Shown: positions 1 through 14,113 of the stretch, one piece after another | Layout: each line of letters begins with the position of its first letter | Numbering within the stretch: the first letter of the stretch is position 1 | DNA from: Epiperipatus broadwayi | Lineage: Eukaryota; Onychophora; Udeonychophora; Euonychophora; Peripatidae | Assembly (NCBI GenBank): GCA_028023455.1 | Contig: JAQFVV010000031.1 | Location: 6,864,926 to 6,928,925 of the forward strand | Length of the DNA stretch: 64,000 nt | Direction of reading: 5' to 3' | Notes under the pieces: model-generated | The model's input: only the letters and a program-made list of their open reading frames with translations | What the model was told of the DNA's origin: nothing | Databases searched by the model: none | Made by a program: the position numbers and the translations under genes

Positions 1-1093
1 TCGTTTATGGAGAAGCCATAATGCATCACATCACATCAAAATATTTAAAAAGAAGGAATTATAATAAATATTTAAACAAAGTAAAAATGAAAAGAAAACG
101 CTAACAAATGGCAAGTATATTGGAGAAAGAAAAGATTTTAGCTATAGTGGCATGTCATGTTAAAATTAATACAAAAGATTAAAAAAAGATTAATATTTTA
201 TATATTGTTGATTCGTCTGATATGAGCAGTTAACTATTGAGAAGGTAATACAATATTCCTTTTTTTGTAAACGTTATTTTCAATATAAATAAATGGCAGT
301 TTATAAAATAGTCATTGATATAATAAAGATTGTAAAATAAAATGGGTACATGAATATGTTATTATAAATATTAAAAGCAAAATTATTGTGAAAGTTAAGA
401 CATCAATATAATATCTGATTGGATGACAGAAATTATTGAAGTAGCGGCAAATTTTCAAGCAGGCTTTATTTTTTTTTTCACAGAGATAACTGAAAATAAA
501 TATACCTAGCTACGAATTATTATACAATCAGTGGTTATTTAGTTATTATTACTGGAGCTAAAAGAAATGAAAAATATAGAATTGATAAATCAAATGGTCA
601 ACAATTTGGAGTAATGTTTGGCTGAAGATTTATGATGATTATTTGTAATTACATGGTGAACTATTTTCATTATTTAGGATTAGTTATTAATTTCTTTAGA
701 AAGATTCAAACTTTACTTAAACTTTTCAAATACATTCAACTATTAGTAATAGTATACGAATTAGGTAAGGCATACATATTAATATATAATAACATTTTGA
801 GTGGTAATATTTTAATCTATTCTCTATAAGTTGCTTACTTTATCAGCGACAGTACTAGCAGTTTATGCCATCTTTAGTAGCAATAAAATGTTAATATTTA
901 AATCTTATTAAAATTACAACACATTACTATCCACAAGTGAATAACCAATTTTTCATAAATTATATATATATATATATCCACACAACTTCTAATCATTATA
1001 GGCTAATTGTTTTTAAGATCTAATTCTTCCTACCAGTAATATCTGATTTTTTTATTTATATATATCATAGATATGTTAATATTTATAAAAATA
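1..1093. other. AT-rich stretch, nothing recognised
   Basis: Very AT-rich DNA with many stops in all frames. The one ORF above 60 codons (632-829, plus) has low-complexity I/L/Y/N content typical of chance ORFs in AT-rich DNA. No repeat family shared with the rest of the window was noticed here. Confidence 0.5.
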
Positions 1094-1097
1094 TAAT

Positions 1098-1272
1098 ATT
1101 AATATCATTTACATTCTTTATTACTTTTACAATGCTTTTTATAACCCACTATTGACTGATTCTATTGTCACAGCAATTTTCTTCAGAACTATAACAAACA
1201 CAATCCAAACTGTCGATAGTGGGTTGCAAAAAATCATTATAAAAAGAAATAAAGAACATAGATGATATTAAT
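1098..1272. mobile_element. Foldback (MITE-like) element, about 175 bp
   Basis: The two ends are imperfect inverted copies. The left begins ATTAATATCAT and runs through TTTATAACCCACTATTGAC; the right reads GTCGATAGTGGGTTG and closes with ATGATATTAAT. The arms are about 65 bp each around a short spacer with no coding potential. This is the architecture of a non-autonomous TIR element, but no transposase family can be assigned and the flanks are too AT-rich to call a target-site duplication. Confidence 0.6.
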
Positions 1273-1499
1273 ATAATATGTATTTGGCAATGCAATAAGT
1301 AAAATAAAGCTATTTATAAAAATAAATAGTTGCCTATTATTTATAATGGAAACATACAAATATTTAAATCATTAATACAGCTAGAATTTGATGAATAAAT
1401 TATCTTCTGTTTCTTTAATTTATTAGCTTATGAGATTATGGATTCCAAACTTAAAATGGGGTGAGTTAATTGTATCGGTTATATATTTTCTTCTAGCAT

Positions 1500-2035
1500 A
1501 CTATACAGTCGTTATATTTTCCTGTTGAAAAGTATTTTTTATATATTTATAAAGATAAAAATCTTAATGTGTTATAGTTCTTTGTCAGCATTATTTGTCT
1601 GTATTAAAATTTTAGAAAGGAAAAAAAGTGGATTCCATTTCTATCTATAGAGCTTACTTGCACAAAAGATTGCAGGTTTTGTGGTTTAATAAGCTTTTGG
1701 CTTATATCATGAGATTTACATTTAAAAAGCATATCACTTCATGTAATTAATATTTTCTTGCTTAAGGTAATAAATTAGAGTTCATTTACATATTTGAAAT
1801 AATGATTATTTATTTATCTACATTCAAAGGTGGTTGTATTTTCTTATTAAATGGAGTTTATTTAAACTCTTAGGAAGGTAAAAATTTCAACCTGTTACAA
1901 TTCTTTGCCAGCTTTTTATAGCAAAAAAAAAATTTTGATTCCATTTTTAATATATAGAGCTTGGTTTGGTAGCAGATTGTAAATTCTATAGTTTATTAAT
2001 CTTTGGTTTATCATGTGATAATTTTACAAATATAC
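1500..2035. repeat. Diverged direct duplication
   Basis: A segment at about 1,570-1,735 recurs in the same orientation at about 1,880-2,030. Shared landmarks in order are GTTAYARTTCTTTGYCAGC, a purine run, GATTCCATTT, ATAGAGCTT, TTTATTAATC/TTTAATAAGC and TTTGGTTTATCATG/TTTGGCTTATATCATG. The copies have diverged by many substitutions and small indels. It is either an old tandem duplication or two neighbouring insertions of one unrecognised repeat. Confidence 0.5.
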
Positions 2036-2059
2036 AATGTAAAATATTATTTAAATTTG

Positions 2060-2840
2060 TGAAAAATAAAGATGTCTCTACTCACCACACAAACAATATT
2101 ATAATATCACAATAATATGTGTATCTTATTAATCAATGAAGCAAAATGAGTCATTGTCTAAAAAATATGACTTTATATGCAAAACAAATTAGACAATAAC
2201 TATAAGAATAATCTTTTGTTTATTATAGATATAAATAAAGTCTTACCACAAAATGCTCAATTTAACACTGCTAGAATAAATCATTAATTATCCAATTTCA
2301 ATAAGTTTATTAATGCTCATTTGAAATATTATGTAAAATTATTGAAAGTGAATGTCTCTCCAATTTCTGAATAAATAATATTAAAGTCGCCCACATAGCA
2401 TGTGATTAATTCTCAACCAAGTATAATGAGTCTTGTTTCATCTCAAATAGAGTAAATTATTTTGCTTGATTGATAAACATCCACACTGTTGTGATATTGT
2501 AATGCTTTTTGAGTGTCATATTGAATGATCTTCACCATTAACAAACACTTGTGGAGCATATTTTTAAAATTACATACTTGTGAAGACATTGAAAATTTAC
2601 AAGATGATTAAAAAGAAATGTAACACTTTTTTCTTAAGAATATAAAGTTGATTCTCTTGTAATAAGACTTAGTACAATGAGTAAAATTTTATTTTTGTAG
2701 TTAGCATTATTTAAACATGTTTTTTCACATTTTTGACTTTAGACACAGTGAGACTCATTTTCTTTGATTAATAATTAGATGCATATGTTCCTGTGAGATT
2801 TTAATATTATTTGTGTGGTGGTTAGAAAAATTATTCACTT
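2060..2840. mobile_element. Foldback element with about 110-bp inverted ends
   Basis: The left end (about 2,080-2,170) contains CACCACACAAACAATATTA, then TTATTAATCAATGAAGCAAAATGAGTC. The right end (about 2,735-2,825) contains the diverged reverse complement: GACTCATTTTCTTTGATTAATAA, then TAATATTATTTGTGTGGTG. The roughly 560-bp interior has no ORF of note. It reads as a decayed TIR or foldback transposon with no identifiable transposase. Confidence 0.5.
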
Positions 2841-3221
2841 TGAGTAAATTTGCATGCCATCTATTTCTAATATTTTATAGTGTTCAAAAACATTGAGAAT
2901 TCATAAGATTATAAATAAACATTTTATCAAACATTGAAGGCTTAGGCCCAGTTTTTCTTACCAATCAATGCATTTGACATAAGAAAAAAACAATTGGTGA
3001 TTGGGCCTTGGGAATTTTAAGTTGAGCCACTTGTAATTATAATGATTTCAGTTTATTATTCACAAATTGATTTAAGTTAAAGGCAAAAAAACAGAAGTTA
3101 AAAAGTAATCTCATTACTTCCACCTTTTATAACTCAAATCAATGATTGATTAAAATAAATTGGCATTTAAATTAAAATGCATACTTTAGAGATTATTTAT
3201 TTTTTCATAAGTTCATAGCCA

Positions 3222-3335
3222 TGTGTATGGATTATATAAGATGGGGTGGATGGCTGTAGGGAGATTGAAAGCCAGTTCAAATCCTTTCTAATTACATTAA
3301 GTTCAGCATAGACAATATACTTGTATTTAAATATT
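3222..3335 (+). mobile_element. Fragment of foldback family FB-2
   Basis: The stretch TATAAGATGGGGTGGATGG, then GGGAGATTGAAAGCCAGTTCAAATC, then TTACATTAAGTTCAGCATA and TGTATTTAAATATT, matches in order the arm seen at 10,265-10,370 and, reversed, at 9,380-9,490 and 12,350-12,540. Only one arm is present, so this is a truncated copy. Confidence 0.5.
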
Positions 3336-3890
3336 AAAATAAAAGTAATAAATTTATCTATTTTTTTATTATTTTTTTTTTATTCAAAGCATTTAGTATT
3401 ACTTATTAGTTACATTGAACTCTCAATATAATTTTTTTAATTATATACAGTAGTGAATTATTAGTACAATTACTCACCAGTTAAATTGACCAGAGTAAAC
3501 ATTCAACCATTCAAATATAACTATATGTTAACATGCCAAAAATACAAATAAGTTTCTATGAACAACATTTGCCTAAAGTCATTCTACCAAATCACTTTTA
3601 CAACTATGTTTTGATAGAAGTGCTCAAAATTATTAAACAATGTCTTTATTACTATGTTCTTGCAAATTTATTAATGTCTATTAGCTCCAATGTACACTTT
3701 AGCATTGTTTGCAAGGAAACCCGATAGTCTTTTTCTTTTATTGCTTTAATTTTCCTGATAAATACTATTAGAGGGACCATGCAACTTGAGTCAAACAAGA
3801 ATGAACACTGAGTTAGCCAAATACTATATAATAGAAAGGTGATACTTCTTATTTCCCCAAAATTGCCTGAAATAACACTGAATTAATGTC
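3336..3890. other. AT-rich stretch, nothing recognised
   Basis: AT-rich with T-runs near 3,361-3,380. The 64-codon ORF at 3,533-3,727 (plus) has no motif that I recognise and is likely chance. Confidence 0.4.
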
Positions 3891-3894
3891 ATCA

Positions 3895-4935
3895 TCAATG
3901 GGTCTTTCCTTTTGAAAATTGAATGAATTATAGTTCTGAAGTCATTCAATTTAATACATCTGTTAAAATTGTGTCCACTAATCTCTTCTTCAATATTGCA
4001 TAAAGGACACTTATCATCAATCCACTTTTAATCTCTGTTTTTTACGAAAAATCTACCTGTGGGAAGTGCATCAAGATTGATCTTAACCAAAAAATCAAAG
4101 TATTTTGGCTCTAGGCACCACCATTTAATTTTTTTAAGAGGCCAAATATGGCTATATTAAGAGTTGAACTTATTGGCATGATAGAATCATAAATAAGGTT
4201 ATAAGCCTGCCAGTATCTAATTTTAGTGGGTTTGGCCTCATTTGGAACTAAATTCATTTTGCTAATTTCAGTTAATAAATTAAAGAGCCAACAATCCCCT
4301 CTAGGAGGGGGAGTATCTGTAGGCAACACATCAATTAGGAAGAAGTTTTTTGGAATTATATTGTTATATAAAACAGATTGAAGACACCCTGGAGCCAAAA
4401 CAACTATAGTGAATGTAGACCCAGGCCATTCAATTTAGTTGGCATTTGCATCTTCTGGAGGCTAATCATTACAGTTCTGCCTCACCACAGGAGGTGAGAA
4501 CAATCAAGTTGATGCTGTGAATGAATTTCCCAGTGAAATTTCACAAACAGCATGAAGAAAGTGATTCTCGGGAATAACAATAAGTTAAGGAGAGCTGTCT
4601 TGGCATATAATGAGGTGTATACTTTTCTAAAAAAACAATGATTTTATTAGTGGCTGTCATTATTGAGTTTTGAATCTTCATCCTCATTGCCAAAGGTGAG
4701 TGGTTGAAAGCAAGCCCAAGAAATTTTGGGGGTTTATCTGCAAAGCAGAAAGGGATTTATCATCTGAGGACAATCTCCATGCTGCCAACTTGTCCAAATT
4801 GAAGCCTAATCCTGATTTGCTGAAAAATTGTGACATTAACTTCATGAGACCAGGGATGTACTTGCAAGATGGTAAAAACCTTGCCAGGTCATTATGATGA
4901 AACTTTTCATGTTTTTCATTATTTTTACATAGCAT
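3895..4935 (-). pseudogene. Decayed LINE ORF2: reverse transcriptase thumb to C-terminal zinc knuckle
   Basis: On the minus strand, broken reading frames spell the 3' half of a non-LTR retrotransposon ORF2. From 4,935 downwards there is FHHNDLARFL, which aligns with the RT catalytic box (FADD-type, here decayed to HHND). It is followed by FFSKSGLGFNLDK (the usual FS..SGL..N..K block) and NFLGL. After a frame change come FNHSPLAMRMKIQN and YTPHYMPRQ, then MPTKLNGLGLHSL, the post-RT 'GGLGL' block. Near 3,960-4,090 the C-terminal zinc knuckle is visible as LDALPTGRFFVKNRD, a stop, then KWIDDKCPLCNIEEE with following H and C residues. Several frameshifts and in-frame stops show it is dead. The clade is not settled; the knuckle fits L1/I-like types. 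It may belong to the same family as the 19.4-20.4 kb fragment. Confidence 0.75.
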
Positions 4936-7900
4936 TTATTATGCTTATATTTATTTAAATGCATAAAGCTATATTTATACATGTGTTTATATATATATAT
5001 TCTAACCCAGTAATTTTAATTATTAGTTTATTTTATTTGCACTTGTTTATTTATTTGCACCCAGGACACTAATTTTTCTGGTTGTTGTTAAGGCAACCAA
5101 AATAAAGCAACATATCCATTAATTTTCCAATATGATCTAAAATACCTTTCATATAATACAATTGTACATTCAATTCTCTTAAGCCATGCCACGATTGTAA
5201 TAACAACAATAATTGATCACTTATTAATTTAAAGAATAATTATAATAATATTAATCTCAGGGTTCTTTGTTTCATGTAAGGAAATGCTCGGCAGTATTGT
5301 GTTGTCGCATATGACTGGCATTCTGGTCGGCTATAGGAAACATTTATTTTACTTAAATTCAATGTGTCTTCATCTCTCATATCAACTGCTATATTATTTA
5401 AAGAGATGATAATTCTATTCAATAATGACGTATAATTTTGAATAACACAGCCTTTTTTTTTTTTTTCAGAATCTCAGTCAGAATAATAAAAAGACAAGGG
5501 TGCTTTTTGTGTCCTTCCATCATCCATGACAACACAATAATATAACTAAGATTTATTACTTAGACAATTTAACTAAATGGGAATGGAATAATGTGCAACC
5601 AAAGTTAATGGTTTGGGAATAAATTCATTTTTTTTTTTTTTTATACAAAGGTGAATGTTTAGTCTTAAGTTTTCAACTCCATAAATAATTATCATTAAAC
5701 TAAAATATAATGACATATTCCGATCTGCTTAACTTTATTTATCTGGTATATTAAGTTTTTAAGAATTTGGAATGATTTCGGACTCAAGAAAAGGTTTTGC
5801 AAATATTGTGCAAACACTTATATTTAGCATATAAAAACAAAAAAAATGAATCTACAACAAATTTTAACAAGACTATAATTTATTATTATCACAAAAAAAA
5901 ATATATGAACATTTATTCAATAATCCCATAGTAATACAAAAATATAAAATATAACTGACATTAATCTGTATACTCTTTTGGTTATGGACTAGAGGTTACT
6001 ACTTCTCCTGTATGCAATCATATGGATTGATTAACTAAAAGTACATTTCATTACCAATACATTGTTTATTACATTTTGGTAACCTTGTAGAAGCTTTTAT
6101 TCAAAATTATTGACTAACTATTTTTTTTTTTTAAATGATTAATCCCATCATATGCAATACGCAAAATATTAAATTTATTTCTAATACATTTACTTTATTT
6201 ATGGTCTTTAATGGGATAACCTATTCTAATTATAGGCCAGTTATCAGAAGTTACACTTACCATCTTACATTTAACTTAATGCTAACTTAAGTTATGATAC
6301 AAATTTTATTCATACGTATAATTTTGAAATATGAGTATTATTTAATTACTAACCAGAATTAAATATTGCATTTGAATATTCCTTCAGTAAATAAGCGTTT
6401 TAAATTACGCAATTTTAATTACTTTCTCCATTGATTTACTTGTCAAATACTAGCAATATTTAGCAGCACAATACAGATATTGATCCTAGTTACTAACGCA
6501 CTATTTATACTAAAGTGGATCTTGAGGAACTAACACCTCCAATATAACCTTTATCTTGCCCGAACTTTCAAAATTAAGCACAATAATCAACACCTTCCAT
6601 GGTGGAGCTATCTTTATTTTCACATGAGGAATATGGAATAACCACGAAGGTCTGTAAAGTAATCTACTACATTAAAATATTTTGGTGGTTTCTTGCCTCT
6701 TACTTGGGCATACAACGAACACACACCAAATACAATCCTCTCCTGGGATTTAAACGAATGAAGCATACTAAATGCTAGATAAATTCTTGATCGTCCTATC
6801 TATGAGAATCGATCACTTGGGCTATAAACATACCCGAACATTATATTTAAAATCTTCCTCTCATGGAAAACAAAGCTTTTGGGGAGATCATTTTTCATCC
6901 CACAAAATAAATACATTATAATTATTACCTATGCGAATATTAAGCATATACCAATGCTATATCTGGGCAGGATAAGTAAATACACTGATTATAATAAACT
7001 TATGTTACCGTGTATACTTTGATCAACATCTGAAATCAATGGACATCATAGAATAAAAGTATAATAATTTTAATTTTAATAAAGGAACATTCAAAATAGT
7101 TGGTAGCATACTATCTTAAACTAAATAAAGTGGATGTGTTATTTAAGAATAATTAGGAATAAATTCCTCAATTAATACAGTATAAATTCGTTTCAAAACT
7201 TTAACAAGAAATATTTTGTTATAGCATTTTTTTTTTTTTTAGTTACTTCTGATAATTTTCAATATTTATTTTACCCCTTAAATATCTAAATATTTTTCTT
7301 TTACGTATCTAACATACAAAATTTCTACCTACAATTGTATGTAATAATTAAAACATATTTTATAGATTTTTTTCTTTCGTGTTAAATATCAACTTAACCT
7401 ATAATAATTATATTAAAACATACCTTTGTCATTACAAGGCTATTAAATATCACTTGACCATACAGACTTTAACCTATGTGATATAACAAAAAATACATAT
7501 CATTTATAACTTAGTTTTAAACAATCATTAATTAACAAGTGCATACTCTCTCATTAGAAAATGTTTTTCTGTTGAGCAATTGGTCCAGGTGAAGAGCTTT
7601 ATCCAGTCGTATTTCATGAAGCAAGTTTAAAAACAATAAACGCATGGTATTATTTCCTTTAAATAAAAGTTTTCTCTTATTTTGTGCGTTTAATAAATTA
7701 GGTAAAGAAACATATAGCAGAATTGAAGATTAATTCTTACTTGAATTAAACTACTACAATTTTGGGATCCAAGAAAATAAAATATACATATTCTAACATA
7801 ATGAACAGTTGACGATAGACGATAAACATACACAATATTTTTTTTTATTGACGATACGTATACTTATTAGCTAGCTTACTTATGGACGAAAATGCGCAAT

Positions 7901-8902
7901 TTTCCGAGAGATTATTATGATAATAACTGCAGTCAATTTACGTGTACATGAAGTTTTAATAATTCCAACTGATGTATAATATAATATATCATTTATTTTT
8001 ATCATTAAGTCACTAAGATATTTGGTTTTGTTCATACTTTATGAATTATAAATTTTTTTTTAACGGTAACTTCTCCGTAAGAATGCCCCTATATAACTTT
8101 TCCTATATTTACTCTGAGAAAGTTTATATATTTTTTTTTTTAAAAAAAAATATACAGGTGCATAATTTAATCTTATTTATCATTATTATTATTTCCAGAC
8201 AATTCTTGGTGAATAAAACATATTTTAACGTATGTAACTACATTACTTGTAAAGGCAGACAATATTGAGAAAGAGCGCGAAAATGTTTCTAGTTGATTTT
8301 CCTTGGTTTCAAAATATTTCTTTCAATTATTATTATTTTTTTCTTTCTATACCAAGAAAATATCAATAAATGACATAAAGTTAATAAATAATTATTTCTC
8401 ACTTGGAAATCATTTATCTTCCTTAATTTAGACATAATAACACTTTTCGTGATTCCCTTAGTTACTTCTGTCATTTTTGAACTTTAGCGTGAGACAATAA
8501 ACTTTTAAGTATAAAAGGTCTTTAAATAGGTAGATGGCAAAGAAAATCAGGATATCTTATCAAAAAAATTTAGCCACACATTATATTATTAAAATTTTAC
8601 TTTGATTACATTTATTTCTGCAAAATAAAATGAAAAAATTGAGTTACCAAATTTCAGCACTGTTCCTTCCTTGAAAACTAAAAGCAGACTATCTATTTTT
8701 TTTTTTTTATCTTCCGATCTTTACTTTAGCGACCTCTTCCAGAAAAATAATCATTTGATTATAACATAAACAAAAGAAAGGAAAAACCTATTACAATCAT
8801 ATAGTTTTAGTATTATTTACCTGGATTACAAAGTAATTTGACAATATAAAAAAAATAATAAATACATTAAATTAACAATCAGTGATGTATAATTCTTTAA
8901 AC

Positions 8903-8933
<31 letters not shown>

Positions 8934-9317
8934 ACAAAAAGAAATTACCAGAAGTTATTGTGCTTTATGATAAGACACTCATCCACTCTCCCCTCTACCC
9001 ATCCAAAATCAATTACTGTTTAGCTTTTATACCATATTAATTTGCTCTAATTATTAATATCTCAATTAAATTATTCATGTTCTCTCTTTAAAAATGACAT
9101 TGAGTTATTAAATCTATTAGTTATTCACCCAAAACATGCCAAAGTGAGTGAATAGCATACTTTATTAATCAATTATTACTATTGTTATTTTATCTTTTTA
9201 TTTCTTTAAAGAATAGCATTGTTTTCCTGCAGAAATAATGCCAAGTAAACCAAGTGTATATTTATACATGTGTTTATAAATATATAAATTTTGATATATA
9301 TATATATATATTTATAT
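4936..9317. other. Long AT-rich stretch without recognised genes
   Basis: About 4.4 kb with T-runs (5,452-5,466; 5,627-5,642; 7,227-7,240; 8,911-8,934) and scattered ORFs of 60-75 codons that resemble nothing I know. Two sub-regions are less AT-biased and of higher complexity: 5,255-5,425 (a 60-codon minus ORF ending near 5,240) and 6,500-6,900. Neither could be tied to a protein family. They could be exons or old retroelement remnants. Confidence 0.4.
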
Positions 9318-10720
9318 ACATGTATGTTTTCTTGACTAAACATAATATAATTATAAGAGCCTTGAAATCAGATTGAAAATACATGTATATTTTCTATACT
9401 AAACTTAATATAATTATAAGGGACTCGAACTCAGACTTTCAATCTCCCTCTATCTATCTAATCCATCTTACACAATCGTTATACATGATCACATACATAA
9501 GAAAAAATATCCAATATATGTATTTTGTGCATTAGTTAATGCACATCACCATCTCTCACACACATATACAATCAGTGCTAGAAAATCTCAAAACTTTAAT
9601 GGCAAGCTTCAATCTTCTCCACTCTCCAACTCTTCAGCCATCCATATCATTGAAATTATGATGATGAAATGTTCAACACCCTTGTTGATGTCAATATCAT
9701 TGTCATACCAATGTTTGCCTTAAGTCAATCTGATGCCGCATACATAGGATCTTTATATGTCCATTTAATTATATAGATCCAGGATAGGCAGAATAGAGGT
9801 TAAATATGTAATATTTTTAAACTTACATTTTCTATGCTAAAAAAATAATGAAATTATAAGAACCTGAACTCAGACTTTTAAGCTCCTTATAACTATCCAA
9901 TCCATCTTATATAACCAATACACATGCTCATGGCCCTTCTGTATAATGAAAGTAACATTAAGGTCCTATGTGTGAGGAGTTAATTTTATTTAAATTCAAC
10001 ATAGGTATGACTATAATATTGAAAACAACAGAGACCTTGGCATTTTATTTTCAAAGTTTCAATGATGTAGATCACAGAAGAGTTGGGGAGAACATTTAAG
10101 CCCATTTATTAAAATTTGAAGATTTTCTATTTTAATATAAACAGTGTATTGATTGAGTATATGTGTGAGAGTTGGTGATCTATACTAACTGATAAGTCCT
10201 GGCTCAGCATGAAACACATATATTGGAGGCTATTTTTTTCATGTATGTGGTCAAGTCTATCAGTTGTATAAGGGGTATTGAATAGCTATAGGGAGCTTGA
10301 AAGTTTCATTTTAAGTCCCTTATAATTACATTACGTTTAGTATACAAAATAAAATATGTATTTAAATATTACTTATTTAATCTGTATTCTACCCATTCCT
10401 TTTTTGTATAATTAAAGATATATATTAAAGCCTATGTATGAAGATTCTGGTTGATTTAAGAACAACATGGGTATGAACATAATATTAGCATAATATGAGC
10501 ATTCCATTATCAGAATTTCAATGATATGGATGGCTGAAGAGTTGGAAGAATGGAGAAGATTGAAGCTTGTCCATTAAAGTTTCAAGATTTGTTATCTTGA
10601 TATAAATTGAGTGCTGACTGTACATAGTGATAGATGGTGACCTGAACTAACTGATGGGTGTGGTTTAGCACAACATACGGTTATTGAAGATCACATCTTT
10701 ATCGCATGAATGTTAAATTG
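9318..10720. mobile_element. Cluster of nested foldback FB-2 elements
   Basis: Two arms at 9,380-9,740 and 9,830-9,945 read in one orientation (CAGACTTTCAATCTCCCT, TATCTAATCCATCTTA, then CACTCTCCAACTCTTCAGCCA). Two arms at 10,000-10,375 and 10,440-10,690 read in the other (GAAGAGTTGG, then GTATAAGGGGTATTGAATAG and AGGGAGCTTGAAAGT). The block is thus a large imperfect palindrome made of at least two overlapping copies. Arms carry poorly conserved AT-rich tips and no coding. Other copies lie at 3.2, 12.4 and 23.6 kb. Confidence 0.55.
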
Positions 10721-12339
10721 GATATCGGATGTTTAAGATGCTTAAAAATCCAAGTTTTTTATAATATGTATATGTATGTGTATACATGATTATCATATAT
10801 TATATAAGACAATCAAGAATGCACATACATTTACTTAAATTTAAGCATGTTTGTACATAAATCTGTGTGGCATTTGATATTATATAAGTGTGTATATATA
10901 TAAAGTCTAAAAGATTTCTACTATTTACATTGTAAATTTTGCGTTAAACACTTTAATTAATTAGAATTCTTTCTTTCTCACATTACATCATATAATATAA
11001 AATTATTTTTGCCTCAAAAATTAGTATATATATATTTGCACAAAATATTTGAGTTTTTTGTATTTTATTACGATTAATTTTATTTGTTGTTAAATTGTTT
11101 ATGTTGAACTTGATGAGAATTTCAATTTATATATTAATTAAACAACTAACAAGCTTGAGTTGCATTAATTTCCTTTAATTTAATTGTATGCAGGTGTGTT
11201 TGTTTTTATATATTTAAGTGCATTTGATATCTTTTTTTTTTTTATAATTTAATGAGAATAATTAAACATGATAGGTTTCTAACCTTAAAAAGTCAAATTG
11301 TTTGTATTTGCTGTAATTAGTATGTTTATAAATGTCAATTAACTGAAACGTTTTATATTTTTTAAATTTTGTTTTGATAAAGTAAAAAAAAAACACTATC
11401 ATAATACTATCAAAAATATTTGAAAAATGAAAATATTCCAATTTCATCTAAATGTGCCAAACTTCCTATCCTCATAAATATCTCATCATCTTCCCTAGAA
11501 AGTCGTATATCATTATTAATCCAGACATACACTTTAAGTTTGAACTACACATTCATATGTCTATTGTTAGTAAATACAACCACATTTAATACAGATCTAT
11601 TCTACATACTTTCCTATACAATAATTTACATATACTTACGACTTTCCATTTCACCACATATATTTTAATCAATAAATGGTGATATTAAAAGTTACAAGAA
11701 TGTTAAAAAATCAAATCTCTGGTTTATCCAAAACCATTCTTATGAGCAAATGATTTAATATTTCTCAAAACAATATGTTTATAGAAATTTCTAAGCAAAT
11801 ATAAAAAATTTAAAAAGTGACATTGTTCAAACCTTTAACAAAAGTTTTTTTTTTATATATATTTAATTAAAACGAGAAATAATAAAGTACGTTCTCAATA
11901 GAATAATTGTAGAGTCATATTAATTTTAGCATATCAGAATCATTTAATATTAAATCTTTTTTTTTAAATCGATAAAACTTAGAAGTTGTATTAATTGAAT
12001 GGGAACAAACATATATATGTGCATGTGTGTATATAATATAAATTATATCTAGTGTTTAATAATATATCACACTTTAAGATTATTTCTTATATGACTGGTT
12101 TATTAAGTAAAGAATACTCTCAAGCCAAAGCATAAGACAATTATTATTTTTTGTTTATAGAGAAAAAATCGTGCACCTATTAAATTTACCTCATTTTCTT
12201 ATATAAAAAATTCTTTGAAATACTTCTATTACGTATTAATTATACTATATATTTCATTCTACAAATATTGACTGGCAATGTTATTATCGTAAAGCAATCA
12301 AAATTAGCTTTTAAATAAATATGACTTCTTTAAATTCAT
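10721..12339. other. AT-rich stretch, nothing recognised
   Basis: No coding signal. The ORFs at 11,262-11,447 (minus) and 11,420-11,668 (plus) overlap on opposite strands and are compositionally ordinary for AT-rich DNA. Confidence 0.4.
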
Positions 12340-12711
12340 GCTTGTATATATTATAAGAGTCTTGAATTCTGATATTCAAGCTCTCTACAGTTATCCAATT
12401 CATAGTATACAACCAATACACATGACCATATGTATATGGTTCATGTATATTGGTTGTTTAAGTTGGATTGGATGTGTATAAGGAGTTTGAAAATCTGAAT
12501 TCAAGACCCTTAATATAGAAAATATACATGTATTTAAATATTATATAATATAGAATATTTGAACAAAGACTTTCAAGATCCTTTTGACCATCCACTCTAT
12601 CTCATACAACTAATACACTGACCACACACACGTGACAAAAATAAATGATTTCCAATATAAGTATTTTGTGCTGAACCATCATTCATCATTTGGTCCAGAT
12701 TATCCTCTTCA

Positions 12712-12755
<44 letters not shown>
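12340..12755. mobile_element. FB-2 hairpin copy plus adjoining FB-2 arm and (CA)n(TA)n tract
   Basis: 12,352-12,520 is a compact hairpin. TAAGAGTCTTGAATTCTGAT ... ACCAATACACATGACC is mirrored by GGTTCATGTATATTGGTTGT ... TCTGAATTCAAGACCCTTA. It is followed by a further arm (12,545-12,710: ACTTTCAAGATCC, CATCCACTCTATCTCA, CATTTGGTCCAGATTA) that ends in a (CA)n(TA)n microsatellite at 12,712-12,752. Confidence 0.55.
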
Positions 12756-12756
<1 letters not shown>

Positions 12757-12800
12757 GTACTTGGTTTATATTAAGATAGCAAATCTTCACACTTTAATAT

Positions 12801-13105
12801 ATATATATGCAATTGCATAATTGAATATTTGTAAATACACTAATTAAATAATTAAAAAATTTTATCCACTTAGCAGCACTTTTGATTATCACAGTAAACT
12901 TTGTCAACTAAAGCTTTGAAAGGCTAACTTTCCCACAATTCCATGATCTTAACATTTTCTGCTTGCCTGTTAATTAAGTCATGTTTATATTTGTATATTA
13001 GCATAGCTTCCTTTATTTTTTCTTTTATTGTTATTTCAGCAGCAAAAGTTAAGATCATGGAATTGCTGAAAAGTTAGCCTTTCAAAGCTTTAGTTGACAA
13101 ATATT
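12801..13105. mobile_element. Head-to-head pair of very short PLE-A remnants
   Basis: A minus-oriented PLE 3' end (about 12,801-13,038) meets a plus-oriented one (13,036-13,105). Shared inverted sequence runs from TAAGATCATGGAATTG through AAAGTTAGCCTTTCAAAGC to TTTAGTTGACAAA. The left arm extends past the stop codon into a 3' region resembling that of the 39-kb PLE (GTTGACAAAG ... AAAGTGCTGCTAAGT) and ends at an (AT)n stretch near 12,800. The layout is the same as at 39-40 kb and 57-58 kb. Confidence 0.7.
12924..13038 (-). pseudogene. PLE-A C-terminal coding remnant
   Basis: Minus-strand translation gives KEKIKEAMLIYKYKHDLIN, then RQAENVKIMELWES and a stop. This is nearly the same as the C-terminus of the 39-kb PLE-A protein (KEAMLIYKYKQNLIN ... 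ITELWES, stop). Only the last 37 or so codons remain, so the GIY-YIG core and the reverse transcriptase are absent. The copy is 5'-truncated at the junction with its inverted partner. Confidence 0.8.
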
Positions 13106-13110
13106 ACTGG

Positions 13111-14113
<1,003 letters not shown>

